A stretch of 64,000 nt of DNA from Psococerastis gibbosa (lineage: Eukaryota; Arthropoda; Insecta; Psocodea; Psocidae), in the NCBI GenBank assembly GCA_963971405.1, contig OZ020492.1, forward strand, positions 6,572,001-6,636,000, in the 5' to 3' direction. The stretch's first letter is position 1. The number at the start of each line of letters is the position of its first letter. Under the pieces are notes generated by a model. The model made no database searches. It saw nothing but the letters and a program-made list of their open reading frames with translations, and was not told where the DNA came from. The position numbers and the translations under genes are program-made. Below, piece by piece: positions 33,581 to 47,300 of this stretch.

Positions 33581-36500
33581 CTGGAAAAGATAATGAAAGA
33601 TAATAAGTCAAAAATATTTCACAGTAGGCCTACCTTTAATTTGAAATATAGTATTGGCTTGACTTTTGAATGGCTCACTGCCAACAAGGTCGTAGCCAGA
33701 GGAGGAAAAAGGGGCCCGGACCCCCCCCCCCTGAAATATTTGCAGCATAGACTAGATAGAACGTATTCTAAAAATATATTGCAAGAAAATCACAAGAACT
33801 GAGCAGTTGGAGCCAGATGGACCCCCCCCCCCCGAAAAAAACTTCTGACTACGGCCTTGACTGCCAAGCGTTGATTTTTTAGCTCGATGCACCGAGACAG
33901 ATTGTACGACTTGTACGACTACAGATACGCAGCAGGTCTGTCGAGGGATAAAGCAGAAAATGGGTTGGTGCACAAAGGCAGAGTCTAAAAAAAGTGAAGT
34001 AAATTATATTAAACCAGTAAGATCGCAAATTGTCAAAAAACATATGCCTCATCACGTATTTGTATATGCAATACATATGCACGTGGGGGAACCAGGCCTT
34101 TGGATCACATCACAATAAGTTCTTTTACACACTTACTTATAATTTAGTACTTATTAATTTTTACTTAGGTATACCGATTTGTTCATTTAATAGTGATTTA
34201 AGAAATGTTATTTCCGAATTTTGAGCCAGTTCTTTGATGATGGCAAAAAATCTTTTTTTCTTAGTAAATCTGTAATACGAGTGGGGAGAGCATTTATAAT
34301 TTTCGTTGACAAGAAAACAGGCGAGAAAGTCGTGCGGCTTTTGGTGATATTTGGGAAATAACTAATGTTCTCTACTGCAGCCAATTTTTCTCTGCTGTGC
34401 ACCTTACTCCCAGTAGATCTGCTGTGGTAGAATCTGCCTTAGGCCTGGTACACACGACGAACGTAACGCAGCAGATGCACTGAGAAATTTGTCAAGGAAG
34501 AAATGGGCTGGTGCAAAAATAAAATAGACCATTTGTGAACGCACTTCAGAAGATTTCTGATTCGCTGGCAGTTTAAATGGACAACGCGTCGATTTGAAGT
34601 TATATTACAAGCGTGTTAATGTGAATTCCTATGAAATTTTATTCAGTATTGCCCCAGCGAAGAATTGGTACCGGCAGGTCAAGCAATCGATAGAATATGA
34701 CCGCCTCTGTATAACGTATACTCCAGCCATCCAAGGACAGATAGACGCGCGGATTGAGCGATTTGTCGACAGTAAGGCGAGGTTCGGGCTAAAATTTGCA
34801 AGTCCCATAATTTTTTGCCTGGGCGGAATAGTCTTGCTGGTAAAGTATTAGACTATGAAACGGTTTGAGGTTCGAGACACAGTATAAAGGGAAATAATTT
34901 CCACCGGTCCTGGGTCAACCCAGCCCTATGGAGTACATTACCTTTTTTGTTGGGGGAAAATCACGTAGCTGCCGGGTATATTGCTGACAATTTCATGATA
35001 ATTTTGGGTCCACGCAAACCTAATGGATGCCTTACCTTCACAGGCAGGGAAAAACGTTGATGGGTATGTTGCTGACCGCAACATCCAAAATAGAACAGTG
35101 GTCAAGAATTTGGATACTTTACCAATCCTCAGGGCTGGGCCGTTATTGGGTTGCCGAGCAGGCGTTTTTTCATACTTTTTTTTTTTGCTTTAGTATAGTA
35201 AAAGATAATTATATCAATACAAGGTTGTGCAACATTATGGAAAAAAAATCTTTTCGTTCAATTACCAAACCAACCTAGCGGAGTTAGGACTATAAAACCC
35301 TGTCTTACACTCAGCTTGTGTGGCCAGGGACCTGATTTAAAATCCTACAAAGTCAGAACTTGACTCCTTACCGACTTTATCATTACATTAAAAAATATTG
35401 CCCTCAGAGAAGAACGCCCTAAATTACTTTTTTAGAGAATGTTATTGTCTTCAATTTTGTGTACCGTAATATTTTTATGGGAGTTAAAGTCGAGAAAAGG
35501 CAATTTACCTGTAATTTTCCGCCTCCCTTTTTCTTGTGACTTTTTCTCACATCTCTCCCTTACGGCCCATAACAATTTAGAATGTTTTCTTTTTCATTTT
35601 AATGTCCCTTTTTTCCTTACTGGGCTAATAAAAGTCGCTTCAAGGCCGTAGCCAGGATTTTTTTTCGGGGGGGGGGGTAGAAATTTCATAGGATATTACA
35701 CAGTGGTTTTTATTTTTCCTCTCAAAATCCGATTCTATCTAGTATCAAGCCATGTCATTCCGGGGGGGGGGGGGGTTTGAACTCCATGAACCCCTCTTGG
35801 CTACCGCCTTGCTTCGCTTACCTCACAGGAGTCCTTCTGTCCATTCGCGTATCCAGCACATAAGAAGCTGTTTAGGATTCGCTTCTGATGGCCGGCAGTT
35901 TGGAACATTTCTTGACAGACGCTGTTTTCTATGAGAGGAACACGAACTTCTTGAAGAACGCTTGGTACACCACCCCCTGTAAAATGAAAATAATTATAAG
36001 ATTCCTATTTTTTCGTAGTATTATTCATTGGGAGGGATTAGGTAAGGGTGAAATAGTGTAGAGGTAAACGCGTTGCTTCTGTAGAGACTAGTTAAGGGTT
36101 CGAATATTGTTCTCCCAAAATATTTCCTATTTTGTTATGAAAAGAACCGGTACGAGCAGGCGCGGATCTAGAATGAGACCAAGGAGGGGGCTAAGAATGT
36201 TTTAAAAATAGGGCTGAAATAGTGGGGTTTTACGCATTTTGACAGCAGTAACACTTGTATTTTAGTTTTATATGTTGATTGGTAGTAGAGGTAGTTGTAT
36301 AGTTAAAAATACAGTACTATCTAGTGTAAAATCAGAACCTAATGGGAGGGCTATAGCCCCCATAGCCCCCCTCCCCCACCATATATCCGCGTCTGGGTAC
36401 GAGTGAACCTGTACATGCTTGCTTGCTATTATCAATTAGGATAGTAGACAATTATGAATCATCTACGTTAAATAAATAGCCTGAGAATTGGCCTATGGCT

Positions 36501-39500
36501 GAAACGATTTTCCTTGTCCTTAAGCATTGGAGTTCTCGATAAAAAATCCACTGTCCAGAAGGGAAAAATGTGTACAGTGGGCCAACATAACATTGCATAC
36601 ATATCAAAAAATAGTGTGGATTTTTTTCAACATTTTATTTCATCGTAAACAACCAAACCTCAGTTGCCCAAGCTGCCTGTTGGGTTTTCTTGCTCTTTTT
36701 AACACCTAGATCAAACCATGAGTTATGAAACACCGATGGAGACGTAAGTATATCACCAATTTTATTTATTTTTATATATGTATATTTTTTTGCCCTAAGA
36801 ACGAAACTGCCTAGGAGGAAGTGACCAGATGGGTTTTGTACATATTAGTAAGGACGACAATATATGAAAATTAAAAAATAATACATTTTTTGTAGGTTTT
36901 GGGTGGTAAAACCCTCATAAATTAAGTTAGCCAAATATAAAAGAAACGGTCCCGAGATAGGATTTTAGTGAACCTACATTTCATCCAAATCCAATGAGTG
37001 ATGAGCAGGCAGACCAGAGGGAAATTTCATAAAAACCACTATTTTTTGTTCTTGGGACCTCACAACGTGTAAATCCGTTGAAACCTCGTATTCGAGCATT
37101 TCAACCATCACAAAGCTTTCTTTATGCTAACGTATGAAAGAGAAAGCAAAAGCTTTGGCACAACAACCCATTCAGGTTCTAGGCCTGAGGCCTATTTTAA
37201 TGATGTTGTGTAAAGCAACATGCCCGGCTGCCGCGATTTTTCCTTACGGTAATGGTATTATAATATGGTTACATAATTTGGTATAGTGGACCGGGCCTGG
37301 GTTAAAGATGGTTCCTTTTATATCGAACCCAAAAGTCCGATTGTTGACCTCCTTGTGGACTGCTTTTCTAGCTGTTTTCCACCCCTATAATTTGCCACTT
37401 TCATTTTTTATCGAAATAGTTGGTTTGATTTTTCTGGTATATCCTATGCGGCTTTTTGAGGTCCAAACTATCCAACCTTGGCGTAAATAGGGGGTCCTAG
37501 CGGGGTGGGGGGGGGGGGGGGGCTACGCCCCCAGAGGCACCCGTAGCCCCCCCCCCCGGATTTCTGGTGACCAAGACGTTATGGAGGCAAAAGGCATAGT
37601 ATCCGCAATAGGGAAATTAATTATTGGTATGCTTATTTTACATGCAAGACATCATAAAAAAATCTTCATATTGACGAAGTACTTTCACAAAAAATATGTT
37701 ACTCAAAATGCTTAAAACCCCAATATTTCAGACTTATTTTCTCAAATTTTTTCTACGGGGGAGACCCCCGGGCCCCCCTCCGTGCTAGGTTTATTGGTCG
37801 GTAAAAACTCAACTTTACTGCTTGGAAAATGCGAAAAACCTCACTAATTTGGGCCTATTTATCAATTTTTTTCTCCTGGGGAGACCCCGAGCCCCCCATT
37901 CTTCTGGATATAATATGCGTAAAACCTCACTAATTTGGGCCTATTTAATCATTTTTCTCTCCGGGGGAGACCCCCAATCCCCCGCTTCTTCTTTTTTCCA
38001 CTTCAGAAGTGAATGTGTAATGAATCCAAGTCTTGGGTCCTGAAGCCCCCCCCCCCCCCCCAGAAAAATGCTATATAATAAGCATTGTTGTTTTGCACTG
38101 CGGCTTTGCGGTGATGTTTAGCGTAGACGCAGCTTAAAACTCTTCTTCGCACTATTGTCTAGAAGAAAACACTCGTGAGTGCCTGGACGGGTCTTAACAA
38201 GACGATAGATCCTCTTTCTGCCTACTTGATTTATTTTCTGATTAACCCTCGTATGTTCCTTACCGTATTTCAGTCTACCCCAACCCGTGACAGTGGCCAT
38301 GCGACCCACAAAATCTTCTCCATCACGGGGCATACATATAGGTACAATGTGTTCATCGTAGTTGACAGGAGAATCGAGTTCGAGAAGTGCCAGATCATTC
38401 TCGAATGTGTCCGGAACGTACTGCCGATGAACTATCACACGACGAACATTTTTCGCGATCGATCGCTTTGATTCCAATTCCCCGCTAATGTCGTATTCAC
38501 CGAACACTGCCACCAGGGACGCTAAGAACCTGAAAAGAAACAAAACGAATATTGACAAAATCATGATTGGGAAATCCCATGTGCCTTTCTTCCCTGTAGC
38601 GGTGGCTCGTCCTTGAAATAGTCATTGTGGGTTCTGGAAATCTTACTCTTACACAACTCACACGACCTTGGTCCTAGAGTTGTATCATACATCGACGTTA
38701 TAACTGCAAAATGTTGTATGTCAACATTTTTGATTTTCGGATTATTAGCTTAAAAAAATATTTTCTTGATCCGCATCGCCCTGCAAAAAGGTGCAAGTCT
38801 TCCGTTAATAATAAACGAGGGAAAATTATTTGCAAGATTTGTTAGTATAAACAATAATATCCTTTTAAACCATTTTTTTGCCGCTCCTGAAAATTAGTCT
38901 TTTTTGACATACGACAATTTGCAGTTACAACGTCGATATACTGCAACCTGTCGACCAGTGGCTGAGGACCGCAAAAGATGGGGCGGCTAGAGCGGCCAAA
39001 AGTCCCACTGAGCTGACTGCGCCAAATACATTACAATAAATTTTGATTTTGGACTCCTAGACAGTTTTCCCCTGGTGTTGACTCTTAAATTATGTTCACA
39101 GAAATAAAATCATTTTAATATTATGAAATGACATATATTGTAAATTCATTATTAATTTTTAATTTCGTTATTAATTGTTTTTTTTATTAGAAAATTTTTG
39201 TGTAAGTAAACTCACCCTGGTTGGCAATGAGCAGCAGTGACGACATATTTATTTGAAATAAGCACCCCTCCGCACTTATTCTTCGTAAATAGCCCAAGCC
39301 ATGTACTTTCCCGCACGAGAACTTGCCATGGATAGGCTCCAAAGCTAGCTCCCTTTCCCCCAACGATGCGACCAGTTTTGGAAAGAAGTGGCCTCACGCC
39401 GCAGTCTAAAAGAGAAAAACAAAACTAGAGAAAATGGAGTTACGAAGCGCAGAATTATTGTTTATCATCTCTTACCTGATTACCTGATGCGTCACCCGTT

Positions 39501-42500
39501 ATGACACGACGAACTTGCCAACTCTATCATAACCATAATACCTGTAATTCTGTCATCAGATTTGAACTTGAAGTGCTCAAATTTTACAGACCTTTCGGTG
39601 AAATCTCTGACATGTTTAAGATAATTATACACATAGACTTACCATTTCTGAAATCTTGTGATGTTTCACCAGCTTGAGACAAGAGCGTAGTGATTTCATT
39701 TTCCTGCGACGATTCTGTCACTTCATCGTACTCAAAAGTCGTCGTAGTCGTAGTAGGCCTCGGCCGCCTGGTAGTGGTGGTTGTTGTTGTTGTTGTCGTC
39801 GTTGTTGTTGTAGGCTTTGGTCGTTTAGTCACCGGTTTTTTAGTTGTGGTCGTGGGTTTCTTCGTTGTAATGGGTGTCGTAGGCTTTTTCGTTGGAGGTG
39901 ACGCAGTTGTTGTAGTAGTTGTAGTAGTCCGAACTGGTTTGACTGTTGGTTTCTTCGTCGTTGCTCCAAATTGTATAATTGGCCGAGGAGTGGTCGTTAT
40001 TTGCGTAGTCACTGTTGGAGGTTTCCTTGTAGTAGTTCTTTTTAGTGTCGTTGTAGCAGGAGCTGCAGTTGTTGTTTTTCGCGTAGGTTTTTTCGTGGGT
40101 TCTGTTGTAGTAGGCTTCTTCGGTGGATCAGTACTATCACCAATTAAAATATTGTTCAACTCAATGCCATTCTGGTTCGTTATTTTTGACGTGTTATCGT
40201 TTTTGAACAAAACATTTTCCAGATCTTGAAAATTACCGGCTAATGAATTGACAATTTTTTCAACAAAAGTGTGAACTTTGTCATCTACTTTCTCATCGGC
40301 TAAGTCAGGTGTAGTAAAATCATCATAGTCCTCATCTGGGTCTATAGTATTAATTTCGGGGTCATCAATTACGTCAAGTGTGCTAATCAGTCCATTTGGG
40401 AGATTCCCAGCATTGTCGCTGCCTGCCTGAACTATCGTTGGTTTTTCAACTTGATTCAGACTTGTCGTATTTAAGTCAGGGTTGCGAACTGGGGGGAAAT
40501 TGATAAAATTTTCTTGGCCGTTCCCCGAAGGCCCCGTACTGCCTCCCACAAGAAAGGGCGTTGGCTTCTGTGTTAGATAAAAACCAGTAGTGGCTGATGG
40601 AAGTCGTGTGGTTAAAATAAGGGGCCGTTTAGTGGTTATTCTAGTAATGAGTGGGACTGATATGCTTGGGACAGTTGTTGGAGAATTTATAACAATTACA
40701 GTAGGTAGTGGTTTGCTATCTGGACCATCTACTGTCACTGATGGACCATGAACTTGTATTATCCCAGACGTTTGAGGTTTTTTAAAAGGTGGTGAGGTTG
40801 TAGTCTCCCAAGCGTTAAGATCTCCATGAATAGGGACCCATGTTGAAAGCCCATTAGTAGTTCCTGGAGGAACGGTCGTTATCCTATCAATGGGAATAGG
40901 AGCAGGCTCAGGTTTAGGCTCATTATCGTGTAAAAGCCCTAGTATGTGATTGATTGAGGTACTTTCACTTGGGCCTAGACCAATTCCATTAATGCCAGGC
41001 TTTTCTTCCCCTTTTAATGTGTATTCATTTTTTACAACTGTTTGGGTGGTTGGCTTGGGCTGATTGTACCCGGTTTTATGTTCAATAGTAGGTACTAATA
41101 CAAGATCATCAGTGCTTGCTACAGGCTTGGCATTAGGCATAGCGGTATGCTTATACAGCAAAGCCACTGTTGTTAAACCATCACCTGGTTTCGTCGGTGT
41201 GTTTGGATTCATTGGCACTGCTGTAGGGTTTTGATCCATTAATAACGTGGTTGAAAGTTTATTTATTATATCGGCAACTTCATCGTGCCTTGTCACGGAA
41301 TGACTGGATGTTGTCTTCGTATTGGTTTTATCGCTATTAAATGTATGTAAGCTTGGGTTATCAGTTACTGCTGAAATTCTGGAAGGCGTTGACTTCTTCA
41401 GGCCTTCGAAAGACGGAGTGTTTTCTGTTTTGTATGGCGTAAAAATTACTTCCGGGTCATTGATCTCATCTACAACTGACCCGTCAGGATTGAGTAGAAT
41501 TGTATCAGCTACAGGATATCGCTGATCTGGTAAAAATCCTGTGCTATCGATGTAGCCGCCACTGTTATCATTTTCGAGGTACTGTTGAAGTATAGGCTTA
41601 ACCGTTGTTGGTTGTGACTTTTTTGTTGTCTTATCTACGAAACGAAAAAAAAAATAATGTTTGGTGTTTTATTCACCTTTTTTAAATGTTGGCCATATCA
41701 GTTTTTCTTTGATGTGACCAGGTGAGGTGACACTTTGTAAACAACCTTACTTAAACAAGATTGAAACTCTAGACTCAGTTGTAGACTTAGAGATGTTAGC
41801 TAGTTAACTGAGCCACTTCTTATTAATTTTGCTTTCCTATTTATACGTTAGTATAAGGAAAGCTGTGTGGTGGTTAAATTTTATCAAATTCTATTTAGTA
41901 GTTTGGACCCAAATCGAGTTACAGACTGACCAACAGATAGACACTTCGTAAGAAACTAGCTCTTTTTGGGGTTCCTGGGACCTAGAAACGGAAAACTAAA
42001 AATAATAATCTAAAAATGAGATTAAGTACACACATTGGTAATATTATGAATCATCTTATTTATTTTTTTATCCTCAACTTTTCATGCAATCTTATAACGC
42101 AATTTAATTAAGTTTGAGAATAAAGTTAAAATTCGCTCATCGGGGCTTCTATATATATTTTCCCTTTGAGACGAATTTTGCTGGGAAACAATGTTCAGTT
42201 CTCTTTGATAACTAAGTTTTTTTAGTGCTTATACCTTAAAATACAATCAAATAACCACTAATATTATATTAACTATAATTGATGTATCGTACCTTTCTGT
42301 GATAATACTAGCCTTCTGCTGGCACACCGGAGAATCCATTTAACTTAAGTTTTACTTGATTATCCATAGAAAAAAATTAAACTCTAACTTACCACTAATG
42401 GAAGATGTGCTAAGGTGCTCAGTAGGTGTGAAGACGTTGTTTACAAAAACCCCAGTGACTTTATGGCCGTAGGTTGATCCACTCCCACGCTGTGTCGTGG

Positions 42501-44319
42501 AGAAAGGCTTAGAAGGAACGGTTGGTGGCACTGTGTTTATGTAAACTGTCTGATCTGTGTTTACAAACAAGTTATTGTTTACATCATCCGGTCTTTGGTC
42601 TTCGCTTTCTGAAATAATAAAATTGTCCAGGTATTATAAATTTTAACTATTTATTAATAGAAACGCCTTGTCACGACAACCCATGGGGATTTATGCCTGA
42701 AGACTGGTTAAGGATCGTCTCTCGTGGCCACGGCTCTATTTTTTTTAAAAGGTTAATCGCATGCAAACAATTTAATGAATGTATCCGATTGACCTCTTCA
42801 GTCGCCTCTGTAGGTTAGTACCCGTGTTGAGTTACGGCACGTCTACGATCGCATGGCATGTGAAGCCTTGATCAAGTGGAAGCACGTTACCACCTGGCCA
42901 TCGAAGTCGATATGGATGAACATTTTCGACTGTCGCGTTATTCCCTTATCGATGTTACTCTTATTAATTTCCCCATCATCAGTGGTATATAACGATATTA
43001 CTAAATTTAGTTTTTTGGGCAATTGAACTTACCGAGTTGCTGTGAAGTTAGGGCCAGGATTTGTGAGTTAGGTAGTGAGCAACAGGCCCCAAACAGAAAT
43101 CCGTCTACACAGGTTCCAATCATTTGACCACCCTTTTGCGTACATTCGAAATTGAACATGCAAATTCCGGCAGTGGCAGTCCGGCCATCTTTCGAAGGGG
43201 TTACACAAGTCTTTGGTACTATCCGATATCCACCGAAGAGCTTTCGACCTGCAAAAATGATCAAATGGATTAGGAAAATATTTCTATTTTTTTGGAAAAC
43301 AACATGGCGTGAAAGCAAAATCATTTATTTCATCGGCCCCTATTTGTCTTTTAGTTGTGTATTAAAAGTCAATATTTATTTATTTATTTATTTAAAATAT
43401 AAAAATTGTTATATGCAAACAATTGAACTATCGTTAATTTTATAGATTAAAAATAAATCATATAAGTAAATACTGTGAACACAAGCTCTATATTTTTCAA
43501 TCAAAGTGGGATCGTGCAATTATAGGGGCCGTGGAACAAGAAATTATGGCATGTTGTTTTTCGACATTTTGAACAGATTCCCATTAAAGGTAAATCGTAC
43601 TGAAAATAAAACCATTGTCGAGTGTATAGATACTATTAAAACGGCTCTCTAAATTACTATATATAGTATGTGACCGTCACTGCATGTAGACGAACACTAC
43701 TTCTAAGGTATGCCAACTAATTGAAAGCTCTACTGGGTCCATCAATATTTCTTGTGAAATATGATTTTGTAAAAATAAAAAATAAACAGATAAAATGGTG
43801 TCCGTTTTTGTCTTCAAATCTGAAAATTTAAAACTCATTTAGTCCATAAATTTGTCCATAGTTTTAATGATTGCGAAGTTCAATTTAATAATTAATTATT
43901 CCCTAGCCGTGATTATTATTTTTTCCCCATGGGTTTAAATTATAAATAACTGAAACTTCCCAGCGAAATTTGAAAAATTATCGTATTGAAAATTCTCCCT
44001 GCTGAATCTCTATTACAATGGCCGAAGCCGATATGAATATTCAATTAATTCGCCTGCCTCATCACTCACGATAATGGGGTATTCATCAAATACTTATTGT
44101 TGTGATGAGGGACCCTGCATGCTACAGTATGACAAAATACTACAAATTATATATTTTTCGAAATTTGCAATTTTGTATCATTACCAGTGCAATGATACGG
44201 CCATAGAAAGAAAATTGGCTTTATTAATTTTAAACATAATTATTGCTAATTTTGGGCCGACCCACTCTTACAATGTTATTAAATTATACCTATCTCGAAT
44301 TCTTACTAATTGTACATGT

Positions 44320-44350
<31 letters not shown>

Positions 44351-47300
44351 GGAACTTGGAATTGGTATTGGAAGAAATCGTTTGACCACCATTTGTTTTA
44401 AAACAAAAAAAATTAATGAATGTATCCGATTGTCCTCTTCAGTCGCCTCTGTAGGTTAGTACCCGTGCTGAGTTACGACACGTCTCCGATCGCATGGCAT
44501 GGAATTAATTAATGCCATTTTTCGTTTGATTCCAGGATATTTATTTATCTATTATACAATGTATGGTTACTGTATCCACACAATCTGTTATTTTTTTTTA
44601 AGACCCATTTGGGACACAATACCTTATAACGATTAACTTATTTTTCTTGAATAGTGCTATACTCAGGACATGTTGAGTAGTGGTACGGACTCTGAATTTC
44701 ACCCGAAAGGTTGTTGGTTCGAGTCCCACACTGGCTTAATATTCTGGCCATGCTTTGGAAGTCATGTAAGAGAGGGCATTATAGCCCAAACTCCGCCAGG
44801 TCGGCTTAGTAATAGAACAAAAAAGTCCTTATTTATTTATTTATTATACTTTCGTGTTTTTAAATTTTAATTAGCACTAAACAGCGTAAAACTGTACAAA
44901 GTTTTTAACAAGCATATCATGAATAAGAAAAAGTTTTACAAAGCGAACAATAGAGAATTATGAACGCTGCTTCAGCAGATTATTTTTGTCGGCGTAATTA
45001 GCGTTATTATGTAATTGCGAAGAGGCTAGTTTTCCTAACAGCTGATGTAATATCTGAGTCCCTCAAGCAATTTTCTTTGGTATCAACCTTGTCGTTGCAA
45101 TTACGCTAGAAAGTTTCAGCTTGAATAAGGAAGTAGAACGGCGCCCATGGGTATAGTTCGACTTTATGCAAAGTATAAAGCATGCAAAGCGGTAGTCATG
45201 CAAAATGGTTAGGCCAACTTGCTAACGAAGTTAGCGAAAAAGGTTCAATTTGTCAAAGCAATGTAGATTTATTGAAGAAAAATTTACCTTTCTGTAAAAT
45301 ATATTAAAGTGGTACACTAAAGAAGTTTTTAAGTTGTATTCGTTTGCTCGGTATTTGTATTGAAAAAATATATCGTATGCAAAGTATAAAGCACGGTAGT
45401 CATGCAAAATGGTTAGGCCAACTTGCTAACGAAGTTAGCGAAAAAGATTCAATTTGTCAAAGCAATGTAGATTTATTGAAGAAAAATTTACCTTTCTGTA
45501 AAAATATATTAAAGTGGTACACTAAAGAAGTTTTTAAGTTGTATTCGTTTGCTCGGTATTTGTATTGAAAAAATATATCGTATGCAAAGTATAAAGCACG
45601 GTAGTCATGCAAAATGGTTAGGCCAACTTGCTAACGATGTTAGCGAAAAAGATTCAATTTGTCAAAGCAATGTAGATTTATTGAAGAAAAATTTACCTTT
45701 CTGTAAAAATATATTAAAGTGGTACACTAAAGAAGTTTTTAAGTTGTATTCGTTCGCTCGGTATTTGTATTGAAAAAAATATATACATTGTAATCGATAC
45801 CAAGTCGTTTTTTAACTTAACATTTGTCTCTATTAAGTTATTCACCTCCTTAATAATAAATCAATACAATTATTATGTATACAAAAGTACAATCGTATAT
45901 TGTTAAACCTGCAGCAAGCCTAGCACCAACGTAAAAGAATAGTAGTAGTAAATTTGCCAAAGTCCCAGGCTACGGTGAGGGCCGACAGGACACTCGTAAA
46001 AGAATAACTTGCCCGTGGAATCATTTTAATAATTTAGAATAGAATAGAAAATATCTGTATTGATTCATTCTGAATACAATAGGCGTCCAAATAACTTAAA
46101 ACTTTAACATATATATACCTACCTTTTTAACTATGGTATTAAAACTAACCCGCTTGAAGTGCTAAAATTAAAAGGCCTACTTCCATTAAAACACCCGTCG
46201 AATAATAATAGTTGACCCGCTCCAAACTTTGGAACTTTGGAGTTCAAATTGTTTTTTTCTTTTTAAAAAAGGTTAATCGCATGCAAACAATTTGATCAAT
46301 TCATCTGATTGACCTCTTCAGTTGCCTCGCTAGGTTATTACCCGTGTTGAGCTACGACTGGCGTGTACAGACTCGCACAAGTGCAAGCACGTTACCACCT
46401 GGCCATTGAAGTCGAAGACATTCAACTGTTTTGTCATGTTGAGCCCAAAAAGCCTAGCATACGATATGCAACCACTATCAGTCTCTGTTGTAATTTGATT
46501 ATTTTTCCATTTTAATTCCCATGAGTCAGTTTTACATTCATTGGGTTTATTTAGGTTACTTTACACTAACTCCATAATACGTTATTCTATTTTTTTTTTT
46601 TTTACCTATAACTTCGCTATGTTAAACCAGTAATAGAAAAATGATCAAATCAGCTGTACAGATCTACTTCTTTAAACAACAAAACAAGCAAAACAAAACC
46701 TCAAAATGCTACTTAAAATACAATACTCTTCTGTGTCACTCCACATGCACAAATCGCTGGTAAATTGCTGGATAAACATTGTGGAAATGTCCACCCCCCT
46801 CAATTGATTTTAATATGGTACGCCCTATTTATGATTGGTAGGCCCTATCTCATTATTCTACAATTTGCCCATATTTCACTTCGCAGCATTAGTCCATCAA
46901 TGGCGCCCAATCTAAATGGCGCCCAATCTCAATGACGTCCCAACTGTACACATCGCAACCATTTCCGAATGCCGTTTGCTGCATGGGTTATACCTCGAGA
47001 TCAATCTGATACATTCAATAAATAGTTTGTAAGCGATTAACATTTTTTTTAAACTCGTTGTAGCTGTTTTTTTTAGGAATAATTCATTGAGACATTTTTT
47101 TGGAGTCATTGGAGGGTAAGAACCTCTCAAAGTTGCGTTAGTCCAAAATAAAAAAAAATGCTCACGAGGTATGATTTTTATGAACCTACATGCCAAATTT
47201 CATTCAAAGCCATTGAGTAGTTTGCCCACAAATCGACAAACAGACAGACCGACCGACAGAGCGACATTTTCTTAAAAACTACTTGTTTCGGTTCCTGGGA

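Noticed and set aside
39690-40229. Plus-strand open frame rich in Val/Gly (about 179 codons)
   Set aside because: It is the antisense of the Thr/Pro/Lys codon runs in the filzig stalk exon. The low stop frequency follows from the ACN/CCN codons on the other strand.
45344-45773. Two nearly identical 74-codon open frames
   Set aside because: They begin with TTG, span the junctions of the 205-bp tandem units and have no recognisable domain; an artefact of repeat periodicity.
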